From CAUZSN01 sp963582345 (GTDB lineage Bacteria; Planctomycetota; Planctomycetia; Planctomycetales; Planctomycetaceae), in contig CAUZSN010000004.1 in NCBI GenBank assembly GCA_963582345.1, positions 1-63,244 of the forward strand: a stretch of DNA of 63,244 nt, read 5' to 3'. Under the pieces are notes generated by a model. That model worked only from the letters and a program-made list of their open reading frames with translations, was not told where the DNA came from and searched no databases. Within the stretch, counting starts at the first letter, position 1; each line of letters opens with the position of its first letter. The translations under genes and the position numbers were made by a program. Positions 1-9,615 of the stretch are shown here, one piece after another.

Positions 1-129
1 GAATTTGAGACCCGAGCCTTACAAAAGGGAGTCAACCAGTTTGAAATAAAACTCGACTCACCCTCGGAAGGACATATGGCAGATCGCTTGGTACTGCAGG
101 AATTACGTGTCTCGATCACCTATGCCTAA
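1..129 (+). CDS. C-terminal end of an unidentified protein (partial)
   Basis: The first frame is open from base 1 to a TAA at 127-129, giving 42 residues. The tail has alternating hydrophobic and charged residues (NQFEIKLDS, LVLQELRVSITYA), as in the last beta-strands of a beta-sandwich domain. The start lies outside the window, so the family cannot be named. It may be coincidental open frame, but the strand-like composition and clean stop favour a real gene end. Confidence 0.4.
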   Translation, partial: EFETRALQKGVNQFEIKLDSPSEGHMADRLVLQELRVSITYA

Positions 130-213
130 TACTCTTCGGCGAATGGGGCTACCGTCGTCCGCAGAAAAAATGTCGTGATGGTTCCGAGCAAATGATCCAT
201 GGTGAAGAGTCGC

Positions 214-1452
214 CTACTCCAATCCGCGAGCTTCTGTTGCTTGCTTCACTTTGTTGACTGCGTACGCGAACGCGGCTGTGCGCATGGGAATGTTATACAC
301 GTTCATCATTCGCCGAAGATTCGTGTGTGCAGCGACAATATGCTGTTCCAACTCATCATTGACTTTTCTCTCTGACCATTTGTATTTTTGAATGTTCTGG
401 GCCCACTCAAAATAGCTCACCGTCACGCCGCCAGCATTAGCAAAAATGTCGGGTGCGCAAAGAACGTTGCGACTGAGAAATATTTCGTCAGCTTCAGCCG
501 TACATGGCCCGTTTGCCGCTTCGATCACATATTGTGCCTTCACATCGCGGGCGTTGTCGTTTGTTAGAACATGCCCAATTGCCGCCGGAATGAGAACATC
601 ACAATCGCAGATGAGTAGGTCTGCATTTGAGATTGGTTCTGACCCTGGGCAGCCGACCACGCTCCCGGTCTCTTCGACATACTTGGCGACAGACGGGAAG
701 TCGAGCCCATCGCCGTTGAAGATGCCACCGCAGACGTCGCTCACGGCGACCACTTTTCCTCCTGCCCCATGCAACAATTTCGCCGTCCAACTGCCGACAT
801 TGCCGAAACCCTGAATGGCAAATCGAGTCCCCGAAATTTTCTTACCCTCAAAACTCAACACTTCCCGTGTGGCAAACACGCATCCGCGCCCTGTCGCCGC
901 ATCGCGACCGAGCGAACCGTGTAAGTGGACGGGCTTACCAGTCACCACTGCCGGTGCGAAACCGTTGATTCGCGTATACTGGTCGAAGAACCACGCCATG
1001 ACCCCGGCGTTGGTGTTCATGTCAGGAGCTGGGATATCAGTGACCGGTCCGATAAACTCGTGAATCTGGCCGACGAAAGCGCGCGTCAAACGTTCGAGTT
1101 CGCGCTCACTGAGACCACTGGGATCAACTTGAATGCCGCCTTTGGCCCCCCCGAACGGAACGCCAATCAGCGCTGTTTTCCAGGTCATCAAGCTGGCCAG
1201 TGAACGAACCTCGTCCAGATCAACTTCCGGATGGTAACGTAGGCCGCCCTTAAACGGACCGCGTGAATTATCATGTTGAATTCGATAGCCGATAAAATGT
1301 CCCAACGAACCGTCGTCCAGAGTAATCAGCAACTCGACTCGTAGCTCGCGACTGGGCATGCGCAATAGCACCTCCAATCGCTCGTCCAATTTCAGAACGT
1401 CGAAGGCCTGCTGCAAGAAATGATTTGTTGTCTCATATGGGCTCATGCTCAT
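214..1452 (-). CDS. gdhA: Glu/Leu/Phe/Val dehydrogenase (NAD(P)-dependent glutamate dehydrogenase type)
   Basis: Reversible oxidative deamination of glutamate to 2-oxoglutarate and ammonium, in the cytoplasm. The 412-residue product has the family's GPFKGGLRYH motif near residue 65, the catalytic-lysine motif PFGGAKGG (Lys about 104), and a Rossmann dinucleotide motif GFGNVG in the C-terminal half. Length matches the hexameric RocG/GudB class (about 420 aa). The frame stays open upstream, but the ATG at 1452 has AAGGAG about 10 bases ahead and begins where the family begins, so the 46 upstream residues are rejected. A second ATG lies two codons later. The gene diverges from yjbQ. Cofactor preference and leucine versus glutamate specificity cannot be settled by eye. 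Confidence 0.93.
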   Translation of the reverse strand: MSMSPYETTNHFLQQAFDVLKLDERLEVLLRMPSRELRVELLITLDDGSLGHFIGYRIQHDNSRGPFKGGLRYHPEVDLDEVRSLASLMTWKTALIGVPFGGAKGGIQVDPSGLSERELERLTRAFVGQIHEFIGPVTDIPAPDMNTNAGVMAWFFDQYTRINGFAPAVVTGKPVHLHGSLGRDAATGRGCVFATREVLSFEGKKISGTRFAIQGFGNVGSWTAKLLHGAGGKVVAVSDVCGGIFNGDGLDFPSVAKYVEETGSVVGCPGSEPISNADLLICDCDVLIPAAIGHVLTNDNARDVKAQYVIEAANGPCTAEADEIFLSRNVLCAPDIFANAGGVTVSYFEWAQNIQKYKWSERKVNDELEQHIVAAHTNLRRMMNVYNIPMRTAAFAYAVNKVKQATEARGLE

Positions 1453-1754
1453 TGCTGCTGCACTCCTTTTGAACGGAAACTCAAGAAGAGCTAATCCGCC
1501 ACTGTCCATGATGAAGTACCGCGACGACTCGTTCAGATTTGGCGACTTACCGATTGCAAATACCACAATTTTGAATGCACCATGGACCACGTACGTTAAC
1601 GCGTCACGAATCGCAACTCAACACGGTCTCGATATTGTCCGCTGACCGCTATCAGGATTTTCTCCTCGCGTGGAAAAAATTCCGATCACACAACTGTGTA
1701 AAGCCGTGCCTTGACAACTTTCAACCTGTAACCCCGAACTCAATAGAGGCAGTC

Positions 1755-2171
1755 ATGGTCTTTCAAAAACAGCTTCAACTAGAAACAAACGGTCATCGCG
1801 ACATACACGACATTACGGTCGAAACACAAAGCATCGTCACGAAATCGGGCGTGCAAACCGGAACTGTCCATGTTTTCAACGTCGGTAGTACTGCAGCGAT
1901 TGGGACGATCGAATTCGAACCGGGTTTACAAGACGACTTACCGGATATCCTGGATCGACTGATGCCACCTAATCGCAACAACGGCCATGAGCGCACGTGG
2001 CACGACGGTAATGGACACTCACATCTACAAGCCACAATGCTCGGTCCGTCATTGACTGTGCCGATCCAAAGGGGCAATCTATTGCTGGGAACTTGGCAAC
2101 AAATCTTTCACCTGGAGTGCGACATCAAACCGCGACGCCGGACCCTAATCGTGACGGTCCACGGCAAATAA
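1755..2171 (+). CDS. yjbQ: YjbQ/UPF0047 family protein
   Basis: A 138-residue protein, the same length as E. coli YjbQ. It carries the family's C-terminal block: HERTWHDGNGHSH, a run ending in GTWQQIFHLECD, and a basic-hydrophobic tail ending in TVHGK. E. coli YjbQ has been linked to thiamine phosphate synthase activity, but the physiological role is unsettled. The frame is open from 1575, but the ATG at 1755 has GAGG at 1746-1749 and matches the family N-terminus. Divergent from gdhA across about 300 bases; no confident promoter was seen, though a TTGACA occurs at 1711-1716. Confidence 0.88.
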   Translation: MVFQKQLQLETNGHRDIHDITVETQSIVTKSGVQTGTVHVFNVGSTAAIGTIEFEPGLQDDLPDILDRLMPPNRNNGHERTWHDGNGHSHLQATMLGPSLTVPIQRGNLLLGTWQQIFHLECDIKPRRRTLIVTVHGK

Positions 2172-2645
2172 TCCTACAGCGTCATGGACGCCACCGCCCA
2201 CCGCCGTCAATCCGTGACCTTGTAGACCGAATCATGTTCGTGTGACATGTTCGGTTACTTTAATTCCAACACGTTGGCTGGCGACCAGTGTCACGCTTAT
2301 TGACTTTTTTCTTCTAGACATTCGCTTTTGACGTCTTGACTATTTTCACAATTTTGTTTCCCCTGCAAGATTTGGAAGCGCAATATGGACCAGATCGGAA
2401 ACTGAGAATTGCATTGATTCCACGAGTCTTACCGCGGTACTGGCCACTGATTTATCTACTTGAATCAACGATGCTCTACTTTCTGATACTGCTCGTTAAA
2501 AGGTGTAGCCAACAAGCAGTGACTTCCAAGTCACCAAAAACTTTTCCTATTGCGCCATCTCGTTCGATCTAGATCGGCAAAATCATACTGGGTAAAATAA
2601 ATCATAGGGTTTGGATTTTCGAATCGATTTGAGGTCGAGTCCTTA
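2172..2645. other. Gene-poor interval after yjbQ
   Basis: About 470 bases. A 78-codon open frame (2336-2572) has a hydrophobic middle, but it has no clear ribosome binding site and no recognisable family, so it is not called. No tRNA, strong hairpin or repeat was seen. Confidence 0.5.
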
Positions 2646-3629
2646 TTGCAAGAGATGCAATCTATGAGCCAATTTGATTCGCAGGGTGATACAGCTCCCT
2701 CTGATGCGCAAACGGACTTTTTCGAACGTTCTCCATCGCAAATGTGGGAACAGATGTCCTTTGCTGACTGCCCTCACAACTATATTTGGGTGTGGTTCAA
2801 GCCGGAAAACATCTCACAAGGTCTCGTCGTGAGAATTCCGGATGAGACTTGGGAAAATTACCCAAATCTTGAGCACTTGACGATACGGATGCTCCTACAA
2901 ACAGCCGGTGTTGATCCAAGGTGCGTTTCAATGGTGCAACTCTATGGTGTTGCTTATGACGAGACAAATGGAACAACTCCACTTTTGGAACAGGCCGTCC
3001 CCAGACCTGCAGCTGGAATGGATGCGAACATCGTTATCTGTGTAAATGTTCCTAACGACAACTCCAATCAACAGGTGATGCCCCGTGCGGCTAAGGATGT
3101 GGAATGTATTTCGGAAGTGTTCGAGCGAATCGATGCCGATTGGAATACAACGCTGGAAATCCAAAACGAACTGGCAAACCTTAGAAATACGCTTGCAGAT
3201 ACGTCGAATCGACTTAAGGGCTTGAACAGAGACTTAACATCTGAAGAGCGTTTGCATGCAAGCAACAAAGACAAACAGGACTGGTTGGACGCCAAGCGAT
3301 GGTTAAGAGATACTGACATGCGGTTGTGTAGTTGTATCAAAGAGTTCGATATTGGAGATACCAGTTCTGCGGGATCCAGAAAATGGTTCGAGCAGGTTCA
3401 TAAGCAGTTCATTGTCCCTCGCCATGAATTCGATGGTATTCAACAAGCCCAGAGAAGCTACGAGTTGTATCGAAAGATGGTCGTAACGTTACACAGCAAA
3501 ATGAATACTGCCCATTTAAATGCCCTTAATAATGGTGAACGACGCGCGCAACAGGTCTTGAATCAAATTGCTGCCAAGATTCGAGACGCACACACCAAAA
3601 GGACTTTTCTAGGAGTGATGTTGGATTGA
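2646..3629 (+). CDS. Hypothetical protein with coiled-coil C-terminal half
   Basis: Not recognised. About 325 residues, soluble, no signal peptide or membrane segment. Residues 1-50 are Gln/Ser-rich. Residues 50-160 look like a folded alpha/beta domain rich in Trp (WVWFKPE, VVRIPDETWENYP). Residues 175-325 are mostly charged helix with heptad-like spacing (EIQNELANLRNTLADTSNRL), suggesting a coiled coil. The frame opens with TTG at 2646 and has ATGs at 2655 and 2664; GAGGTCGAG at 2630-2638 best suits the TTG or the first ATG. It is monocistronic, flanked by non-coding stretches. Composition matches its neighbours. Confidence 0.6.
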   Translation: MQEMQSMSQFDSQGDTAPSDAQTDFFERSPSQMWEQMSFADCPHNYIWVWFKPENISQGLVVRIPDETWENYPNLEHLTIRMLLQTAGVDPRCVSMVQLYGVAYDETNGTTPLLEQAVPRPAAGMDANIVICVNVPNDNSNQQVMPRAAKDVECISEVFERIDADWNTTLEIQNELANLRNTLADTSNRLKGLNRDLTSEERLHASNKDKQDWLDAKRWLRDTDMRLCSCIKEFDIGDTSSAGSRKWFEQVHKQFIVPRHEFDGIQQAQRSYELYRKMVVTLHSKMNTAHLNALNNGERRAQQVLNQIAAKIRDAHTKRTFLGVMLD

Positions 3630-3859
3630 ACGCGTCGTCGCCCATTGCAAAATACGCCTTGCATTCCGACTAGGTGCGACATCAACAACCTCTCAGAGCG
3701 AACAAGTAGAACAGGTCAAGAATTCCATCTGGACCTCACACGGAAAATCTGTGACACTTCCGCTCTTCACCGCGAGTCGCTAAGACGTCTGCGGTGTATT
3801 GTCAAAGTGGGGCCCCGATAGATTCCGTGCCGAACGACCGCCGTTTAGATGCTCTTTCG

Positions 3860-4858
3860 ATGAACTCATCTGTCCGTCCATCTGTTGAAATAAGCGTTGT
3901 GACTCCGATGTGCAACGAAGCGTTGTGCGTGCGCGAGTTTTGCTCACGTGTTGACTCCGTCTTGGAACAGATCGCCAGCAGTTATGAAATCATTGTTGTT
4001 GACGATGGATCGACTGACGGGACCGTTGACATCTTGCATGAGCTGAGTAAATCGTATCCCAATTTGCGACCGCTACCATTGACTCGCAACTGTGGCCAAA
4101 GTGCTGCCCTGTATGCGGGCATTCAACACAGTGTTGGAAAATACGTCGTTGTCATGGACGGAGATCTGCAGAATGTTCCTGAAGAAATCCCCCTATTGAT
4201 CAACGAAATCCGCAAAGGCTATGAATTAGTATCCGGCTGGCGCAGACAGCGTTCTGAAAGCTTCTGGTTTCGTCGTTTGCCTAGTTTGATCGCGAATTTT
4301 GTGCTGCGAGCCACCACCGGTTGCCAAATACGTGACATGGGCGGCTTCAAGTGCTTGTACGGTGACATCGCTCGACAATTGCATCTGCGTGCCGGACAAC
4401 ATCGATTGTTACCTGCATTGATTCACACAATGGGTGGTAGACTGTCGGAAGTGGTCGTATCATTTCCACCACGCAGTGCCGGAAGAAGCCATTATGGTAT
4501 CGGACGCAGCTTAGACGTATTGCTCGATATCCTGTTGCTGTGGTTTCAGTTGTCGTTCAAATCGCGGCCTCTGTACCTGTTTGGACGCATCAGCTTATGG
4601 CTGCTGCTGTTTGGCTCGGCCGTTCTGTCGTGGTTGCTGTACGACAAGTTTGTGTATGACGTCGACATGGGCAGCCGTCCACCCTTCATCGCCACGATCG
4701 TGATCTTTCTGTCGTCGCTGGGATTTATGTCGCTCGGCTTTATCCTCGAAATCCTTTCCGACCTCTACAACGCAATCTCAGACCGCAAGCCATATCACAT
4801 TCAGACCACACATGCTCAGACAGTTCCCAAAGACAACTCAATCCGCAGAGCGGCGTAA
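3860..4858 (+). CDS. Family 2 glycosyltransferase (polyprenyl-phosphate sugar transferase type)
   Basis: Likely transfers a sugar from a nucleotide donor to polyprenyl phosphate at the inner face of the membrane (DPM1/ArnC/GtrB-like). The GT-A fold is visible: ISVVTPMCNE at the start, VVDDGSTDGT, then the metal-binding DGDLQ. A basic stretch follows, then two C-terminal membrane segments typical of the GtrB/ArnC class. A GTG at 3794 would add 22 residues; the ATG at 3860 sits just before the first beta-strand. The next gene, an ArnT-like GT39, overlaps its end by 47 bases. The pairing fits the donor-lipid maker plus donor-lipid user logic of ArnC/ArnT. Substrate unknown. Confidence 0.9.
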   Translation: MNSSVRPSVEISVVTPMCNEALCVREFCSRVDSVLEQIASSYEIIVVDDGSTDGTVDILHELSKSYPNLRPLPLTRNCGQSAALYAGIQHSVGKYVVVMDGDLQNVPEEIPLLINEIRKGYELVSGWRRQRSESFWFRRLPSLIANFVLRATTGCQIRDMGGFKCLYGDIARQLHLRAGQHRLLPALIHTMGGRLSEVVVSFPPRSAGRSHYGIGRSLDVLLDILLLWFQLSFKSRPLYLFGRISLWLLLFGSAVLSWLLYDKFVYDVDMGSRPPFIATIVIFLSSLGFMSLGFILEILSDLYNAISDRKPYHIQTTHAQTVPKDNSIRRAA

Positions 4859-6596
4859 TCCGGACATAATTCCACAGCAGGGGTGCTCGACGCAACAAAG
4901 GTGGCAGCTGATGGTCGCCGCCGTGGCCATCGTCGGCAGCATCGTGATATTCTTCAAGCTAGGTGATTGCCGCACCTTGGGCTCACACGAAGCATACGCT
5001 GTCGTTCCCGCGCGAGAAATGCTGCAAAGCGGCAATTGGATCGTTCCTTCCTATGGCGGCATTCCTCGCCTCGAGAAACCGCCGTTCGGGTACTGGCTCG
5101 TCGCCACCGCGGCTTGGCTATTCGGCGGTTTCCACGAGTGGGTCGTCAGGCTGCCAGCTGCCGTTTCCGCAATCGTGTTGGCAATCCTGGTCGCAATGTG
5201 GGCAACTCGAATTTACGGGCGTAATGTTGGTCTCGCGGCGGCCCTGGTCCAACTCACGTCTGTCTGGACGATGGAATATGGCCGCAAAGCGGAAGTCGAC
5301 ATGTTCCTGTGTCTGCTCACCACGTTGGCCATGATTTTGATTTCCGGACACAATCGCACCGAAATGCGACTGAAAGCGTTTTGGCGATGGGTGGCTATTT
5401 ATGTTGTACTGTCAGTGGCTTGGATGGCGAAGTTTCATTTCGCTACGGCCATGGTTCTGACTCCGTGCATCGTCTATTTCTTGATCGAACGACGGTTCCG
5501 ATCGCTTCTTCATCTGGCAAATCCAATCGGATTGATGCTACTTACGGTATCAGTTGTGACCTGGCCTTACCTGGTCTTACAGCACATCCCCGATGCTTGG
5601 CAGATCTGGATGCAGCAAACTGTGGGACGCGCCACAGGTGAAATCGGTTCCGAGCCAGTCTGGTTTTTTATTCCTCATACGTTCGTGCTGATGTTGCCTT
5701 GGAGCCCATTCGCCATTCACGCGGTTCCCGACAGTTGGCGTCGCGCGTGGAAACAATGCGACGCGCACGAGCGATTTCTATGGGTCTGGTTCTGCACCCA
5801 ATTCGCGATTTGCACGATTTCGGCTGGAAAACATCGTAACTATATTCTGCCGGTGCTACCCGTGCTATCGGTCCTCGTCAGCCGATCATTGGTGGCGTGT
5901 ATCGAACGCGTCCGACAAAAACAGCCCATACTGCGATGGCATGCAGCTGTCGGCAGCATGTTGACCGTCATGGCTATTGGAGCAACGACCTGGTTTGTTG
6001 TAGTCAATAATTGGACGTACTTAAGCGATGCGACATTGTTTGTTGTTTCATTGTTTGCAGTGGGAACGTTTGCGACGACTTGGCTGCTTGTCGCCAATCG
6101 ACCATTAACCGCCGGTTGCGGAGCCATTCTGACCTTCGTGTTATGCTATATGGCTGTGGTCGGATGGTTGTTACCCGGCCGAGACTACCGAATGACCGCA
6201 GCACGATTCGGTCAATCGATTCGCAGTAACGGTTTATCCGGCCGAGATATCTGTGTCTATCGTCAGGGCAAAGCGCCAATTGTTTTCTATCTGGGCGATC
6301 CCGTCTATCGGATCGAATCGGTTGACGAACTTCGAGCTCGCTTGAACCGCGACAACGAACTGCTCATCGTGACCGATACAGGAAATGCTGCTGACTTGTC
6401 GACGGTTGGAACCTTACGAATTCTAAAGAAAATGACGTCATCAATCGGCGCTGCTCCGCACAAGGGACCTGATGGGAGACCTGCTTTGGTTCTCGGACGA
6501 TTGTCTTCGTCCAAGGAACAGGTTTCCATACTGCCAGATGAGGTGATGCGTGGCGGGTTGGAAAAGTTGCCCCATAGTTCACCGAGTCGTCGATGA
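4812..6596 (+). CDS. ArnT-like glycosyltransferase family 39 membrane protein
   Basis: A 594-residue multi-spanning protein of the PMT/ArnT superfamily, which uses polyprenyl-phosphate sugars to glycosylate lipids or proteins on the outer side of the inner membrane. The first periplasmic loop has the conserved acidic motif region (GSHEAYAVVPAREML), followed by IPRLEKPPFGYWL, which closely resembles the ArnT loop. About twelve hydrophobic segments follow, then a soluble C-terminal domain (from about residue 450). The start at 4812 lies inside the upstream GT2 gene; an ATG at 4911 just before the first membrane helix is an alternative. Probably cotranscribed with the GT2 and the EEP gene. The acceptor is unknown. 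Confidence 0.88.
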   Translation: MLRQFPKTTQSAERRNPDIIPQQGCSTQQRWQLMVAAVAIVGSIVIFFKLGDCRTLGSHEAYAVVPAREMLQSGNWIVPSYGGIPRLEKPPFGYWLVATAAWLFGGFHEWVVRLPAAVSAIVLAILVAMWATRIYGRNVGLAAALVQLTSVWTMEYGRKAEVDMFLCLLTTLAMILISGHNRTEMRLKAFWRWVAIYVVLSVAWMAKFHFATAMVLTPCIVYFLIERRFRSLLHLANPIGLMLLTVSVVTWPYLVLQHIPDAWQIWMQQTVGRATGEIGSEPVWFFIPHTFVLMLPWSPFAIHAVPDSWRRAWKQCDAHERFLWVWFCTQFAICTISAGKHRNYILPVLPVLSVLVSRSLVACIERVRQKQPILRWHAAVGSMLTVMAIGATTWFVVVNNWTYLSDATLFVVSLFAVGTFATTWLLVANRPLTAGCGAILTFVLCYMAVVGWLLPGRDYRMTAARFGQSIRSNGLSGRDICVYRQGKAPIVFYLGDPVYRIESVDELRARLNRDNELLIVTDTGNAADLSTVGTLRILKKMTSSIGAAPHKGPDGRPALVLGRLSSSKEQVSILPDEVMRGGLEKLPHSSPSRR

Positions 6597-6688
6597 GTCG
6601 GATTGACTGGCTAAGTAGAATCCCATAAAACCGCCAGCCGATTGACTTAAGCGACAAAGCTATTCATTCTGCTGGCTCGGGAAAAGAC

Positions 6689-7600
6689 ATGCAGGCATTC
6701 GCGACAGGTCTCAGCCGAGCAGGCAATTCGTCGCAACCGGTCCGTCATCATTCGGACGAAATGCCGCGGCAGAAGTCCCGTTTCTCGACCAGAATTCTTC
6801 TGCTAATCGGCGTTAGTCTGTTGATCTGGAACGGTTCCAGAATCACGCCAGCGGATCCAACGAAACCTCTCACCGTGAACGGCCACGTCACACACCAAAT
6901 GTTGCCTGGAAGAACCTTTCGCATCGGAACGTTTAACATTCACGGCGGCAAAGGCACGGACGCACGGTGCGATCTCAAGCATATCGCCTTCTGTCTACAA
7001 GACCTCGATCTGGTGGGATTGAACGAAGTGCATGGGGACTGGCGTGGATTACGCCGGAACCAAGCGGATGCTTTGGGACGACGACTGCACATGCAAGCGT
7101 TCTTCGTGCCAACCGAACGACGTTGGTGGCACGATCACTTCGGCAACGGCGTGCTAACGCGCGTCGCATTGACAAACGTCCAACGAATTCCATTGCTTGG
7201 AACACAGGATAAGAAGTTTCGGAATATTGTCCTGGCCAGTTTTCGACACCAAGGGAAAACTGTCCACGTCGTGACGACACACATCGATCGGGTAAAAGAC
7301 CGAAAATGTCAGTTGCAGGCCGCTGTCAGCTTGTTTCTTTCGCTTGCCGAACCAGCGATCTTGATGGGAGATTTGAATACAACGGCCTCGGATCCGCTGA
7401 TTCGACGTTTGCTCGCCGTTCCCGGTGTGAACGACGCTGCAGCGCAAGGCAGCAAGATCTGCCTCCCAAAAGATCGGATTGATTGGATTTTCACGCGTGG
7501 TCTACGGTGTGTTGCCGCAGAATTCACTTCGACGACTGCGTCAGATCACCCAGTCGTCTGGACGGAGCTAGAAATCCGTTTGCCGACAGTGACTGATTAA
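6689..7600 (+). CDS. Membrane-anchored endonuclease/exonuclease/phosphatase (EEP) family protein
   Basis: The 303-residue product has an N-terminal hydrophobic segment (about residues 36-50, ILLLIGVSLLIW), suggesting export or anchoring. An EEP domain follows: FRIGTFNIHGG (first strand, Asn), LVGLNEVHG (catalytic Glu), VVTTHIDR, MGDLNTTASDP (GD-N motif) and the closing SDHPVVW (Asp-His). EEP enzymes are Mg-dependent phosphodiesterases or phosphomonoesterases acting on nucleic acids, phosphoinositides or lipids. As it follows GT2 and GT39 by 92 bases, an envelope lipid or polyprenyl-phosphate substrate is plausible, but that is inference. All catalytic motifs look intact. Confidence 0.85.
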   Translation: MQAFATGLSRAGNSSQPVRHHSDEMPRQKSRFSTRILLLIGVSLLIWNGSRITPADPTKPLTVNGHVTHQMLPGRTFRIGTFNIHGGKGTDARCDLKHIAFCLQDLDLVGLNEVHGDWRGLRRNQADALGRRLHMQAFFVPTERRWWHDHFGNGVLTRVALTNVQRIPLLGTQDKKFRNIVLASFRHQGKTVHVVTTHIDRVKDRKCQLQAAVSLFLSLAEPAILMGDLNTTASDPLIRRLLAVPGVNDAAAQGSKICLPKDRIDWIFTRGLRCVAAEFTSTTASDHPVVWTELEIRLPTVTD

Positions 7601-7669
7601 CAGGTCGCAAAGAAATAACGCTCTTGATTCCTGGCCGCTTGACATGACTCAATTTGGCTGCGGGCCACT

Positions 7670-8449
7670 CTACAATTTCTTCTTACTTGTAACTTTCTTC
7701 CTTGTTTCAGCAGCCCGCTTTTTCGCTTCTGCCAGAATGCCTTCTGGATCGTCAACAAACGCGTCCCGGCAGCCACTGCAACAAACGTAATACGTAATGC
7801 CCTTATAGACAATGCTGCTGTTCGCCGTGCCACCAGTCACGATGCATTCCGGTCCGGTCGCATCGGATACCGCCAAGCTTGTACCTATACGAGTGTATCC
7901 GACTTCCGCCACTCGAGTATAGTAGCTTTGAGACGCCCGACGCTTTTCGTGCAGCACCAGCGTTCGCTTATCGTTTAACCGTGTGATCGTCATCCGGTAG
8001 ACGTCGTTTTTTTTGTCAGGCTTCGACTCTAGGACGAGCTTATTTTTCGACAGTTGTCCCGAGTAGTGACGTTCAGACTTGTCCGCAAACTTTCCCTGAA
8101 AAATGTAGACCTTGTGCTGCGGGTCATAAGTTAAGCAGCCCGATTCTAGCACCTTGCCATTTTCAATCTTGTATTGAATTGCGACTGAATTCTTTTTGAA
8201 GTCCCAGACCCATCCAGCTTTCTCACGCCACGCTCCTTTGGCAGACCCTCGCTTCGGCTGACCGACACCGCGCCAGCCACCAATCAGCGAATTGAATTCG
8301 GCCAGAGCGTCCTTGCTGATCGGTTTAGTACCGTTTGCTGCATTTTGTTCAGCGGTTGCCAGACCATATGCAGGCAATCGATATGGCGCAACAACGACCG
8401 ACGCATAACAAACACACAAGCCAAACAAGAAATGTTTACGAAAACTCAT
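7670..8449 (-). CDS. Secreted protein of unknown function with C-terminal YHS/TRASH-like domain
   Basis: From the ATG at 8449 the product is 259 residues and begins with a signal-like segment (KHFLFGLCVCYASVVVAPY). The middle (about 50-190) is a beta-rich domain with a GGWRGVGQPKRG opening, like lipocalin-type beta-barrels in planctomycete secreted proteins. Residues about 200-240 resemble a YHS/TRASH metal-binding module: ECIVTGGTANSS, then YVCCSGCRDAF. The tail is highly Lys/Arg-rich. The frame extends to 8572, but GGGAG lies about 12 bases before 8449 and a signal peptide there makes this start more likely. Metal binding is inferred from the CC..C pattern only. Confidence 0.72.
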   Translation of the reverse strand: MSFRKHFLFGLCVCYASVVVAPYRLPAYGLATAEQNAANGTKPISKDALAEFNSLIGGWRGVGQPKRGSAKGAWREKAGWVWDFKKNSVAIQYKIENGKVLESGCLTYDPQHKVYIFQGKFADKSERHYSGQLSKNKLVLESKPDKKNDVYRMTITRLNDKRTLVLHEKRRASQSYYTRVAEVGYTRIGTSLAVSDATGPECIVTGGTANSSIVYKGITYYVCCSGCRDAFVDDPEGILAEAKKRAAETRKKVTSKKKL

Positions 8450-8703
8450 CACTTCTGTCTCCCAACATGAAAACAGTTTCACTGCTTCATTTATCAACGG
8501 ACCTAACCTCGCTTTGACCAAAATGGGCCGGGCAAACCACCCTAGTCTCCGATTACATACTTTTGCCATCAAACGACTTTCCGCTAATTGAACTCCATTG
8601 GGAACAAATGACGCATCGACATTTTTTGTTTGAAATTTTGCGCAGAAAACGAGAATTCGACCACTTGAATCAAGTAATACAACTTCGTTGCAGCTCGACC
8701 GCT

Positions 8704-9564
8704 TTATGCGCCGCGCCGGGTGAGTTTTTGGAATCGACGGCGCAATTCATTAGTGATCCGTCCTGGTTTTCCATTACCGATTTGTCGACCGTCTAGGCTG
8801 ACAACGGAAATAACTTCGGCGGCTGTCCCTGTCAGGAAACATTCGTGGGATACATAAATATCGTGCCGGCTCAGCGTTGTCTCGAAGACCGTGTAACCGG
8901 CTTCGCGTGCCAGTCGGATCGTGGTATTCCGAGTAAGCCCCTCTAAAATACCTGCATCTGGCGAAGGTGTTTTGATGACGCCGTCTTTGACAATAAAGAT
9001 GTTGTCGCCCGTGCACTCGGCAACTTCACCCTTGTGATTAATCATCAGCGCTTCCACCGCGCCCGCATCGGTGCTTTCAATTTTTGCAAGAATGTTGTTC
9101 AGGTAGTTCAGCGATTTGATCCGCGGATTCAATGCGCCGGGATGATTGCGGATTGTGCTGGCCGTGACCAACTGCATGCCGTGCTCGTACACCTCAGGCG
9201 GGTACAGCGTAATTGTGTCGGCGATAATAATGACTTGTGGTTGGCTGGTTTTGCGAATATCGAGGCCGAGCGTTCCGGTTCCGCGCGTCACAATTAATCG
9301 TACGTAACCATCACCGATTTCGTTCAATACCACGGTTTCCTCAACGGCCTTGATCATCTGATCCGGTCCGATGGGGACTTCCAGGCGAATGGCGTTTGCG
9401 CTTTCAAACAGACGACCAACGTGTTCTTTGAGTAAGAAGATTTTTCCGTCATACACGCGGATGCCTTCAAAGACTCCGTCACCGTACAGTAGGCCGTGAT
9501 CATAGACGCTGATCTTGGCCTCGTCTTGCTCGACGAACGATCCGTTGATGTAAACCTGTGACAT
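8704..9564 (-). CDS. ilvE: Branched-chain amino acid aminotransferase (class IV)
   Basis: PLP enzyme for the last step of Val, Leu and Ile synthesis. The 286-residue protein is the short bacterial IlvE form. It opens with YINGSFVEQDEAKISVYDHG and LLYGDGVFEGIRVYDG, has the PLP-lysine region RIKSLNYLNNILAK and the cofactor Glu region GEVAECTGDNIFIV, and near the end ECFLTGTAAEVISV. D-amino acid transaminase and aminodeoxychorismate lyase are relatives, but the FEGIR and SLNYLNN motifs favour IlvE. It follows lolD on the same strand, but a strong 50-nt hairpin in the 113-base gap argues against simple read-through. Confidence 0.92.
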   Translation of the reverse strand: MSQVYINGSFVEQDEAKISVYDHGLLYGDGVFEGIRVYDGKIFLLKEHVGRLFESANAIRLEVPIGPDQMIKAVEETVVLNEIGDGYVRLIVTRGTGTLGLDIRKTSQPQVIIIADTITLYPPEVYEHGMQLVTASTIRNHPGALNPRIKSLNYLNNILAKIESTDAGAVEALMINHKGEVAECTGDNIFIVKDGVIKTPSPDAGILEGLTRNTTIRLAREAGYTVFETTLSRHDIYVSHECFLTGTAAEVISVVSLDGRQIGNGKPGRITNELRRRFQKLTRRGA

Positions 9565-9615
9565 TCAGGCGCCGCCAGAACTGAGGGAATTCGGATTGCC
9601 AGAACCAGAAACGTA

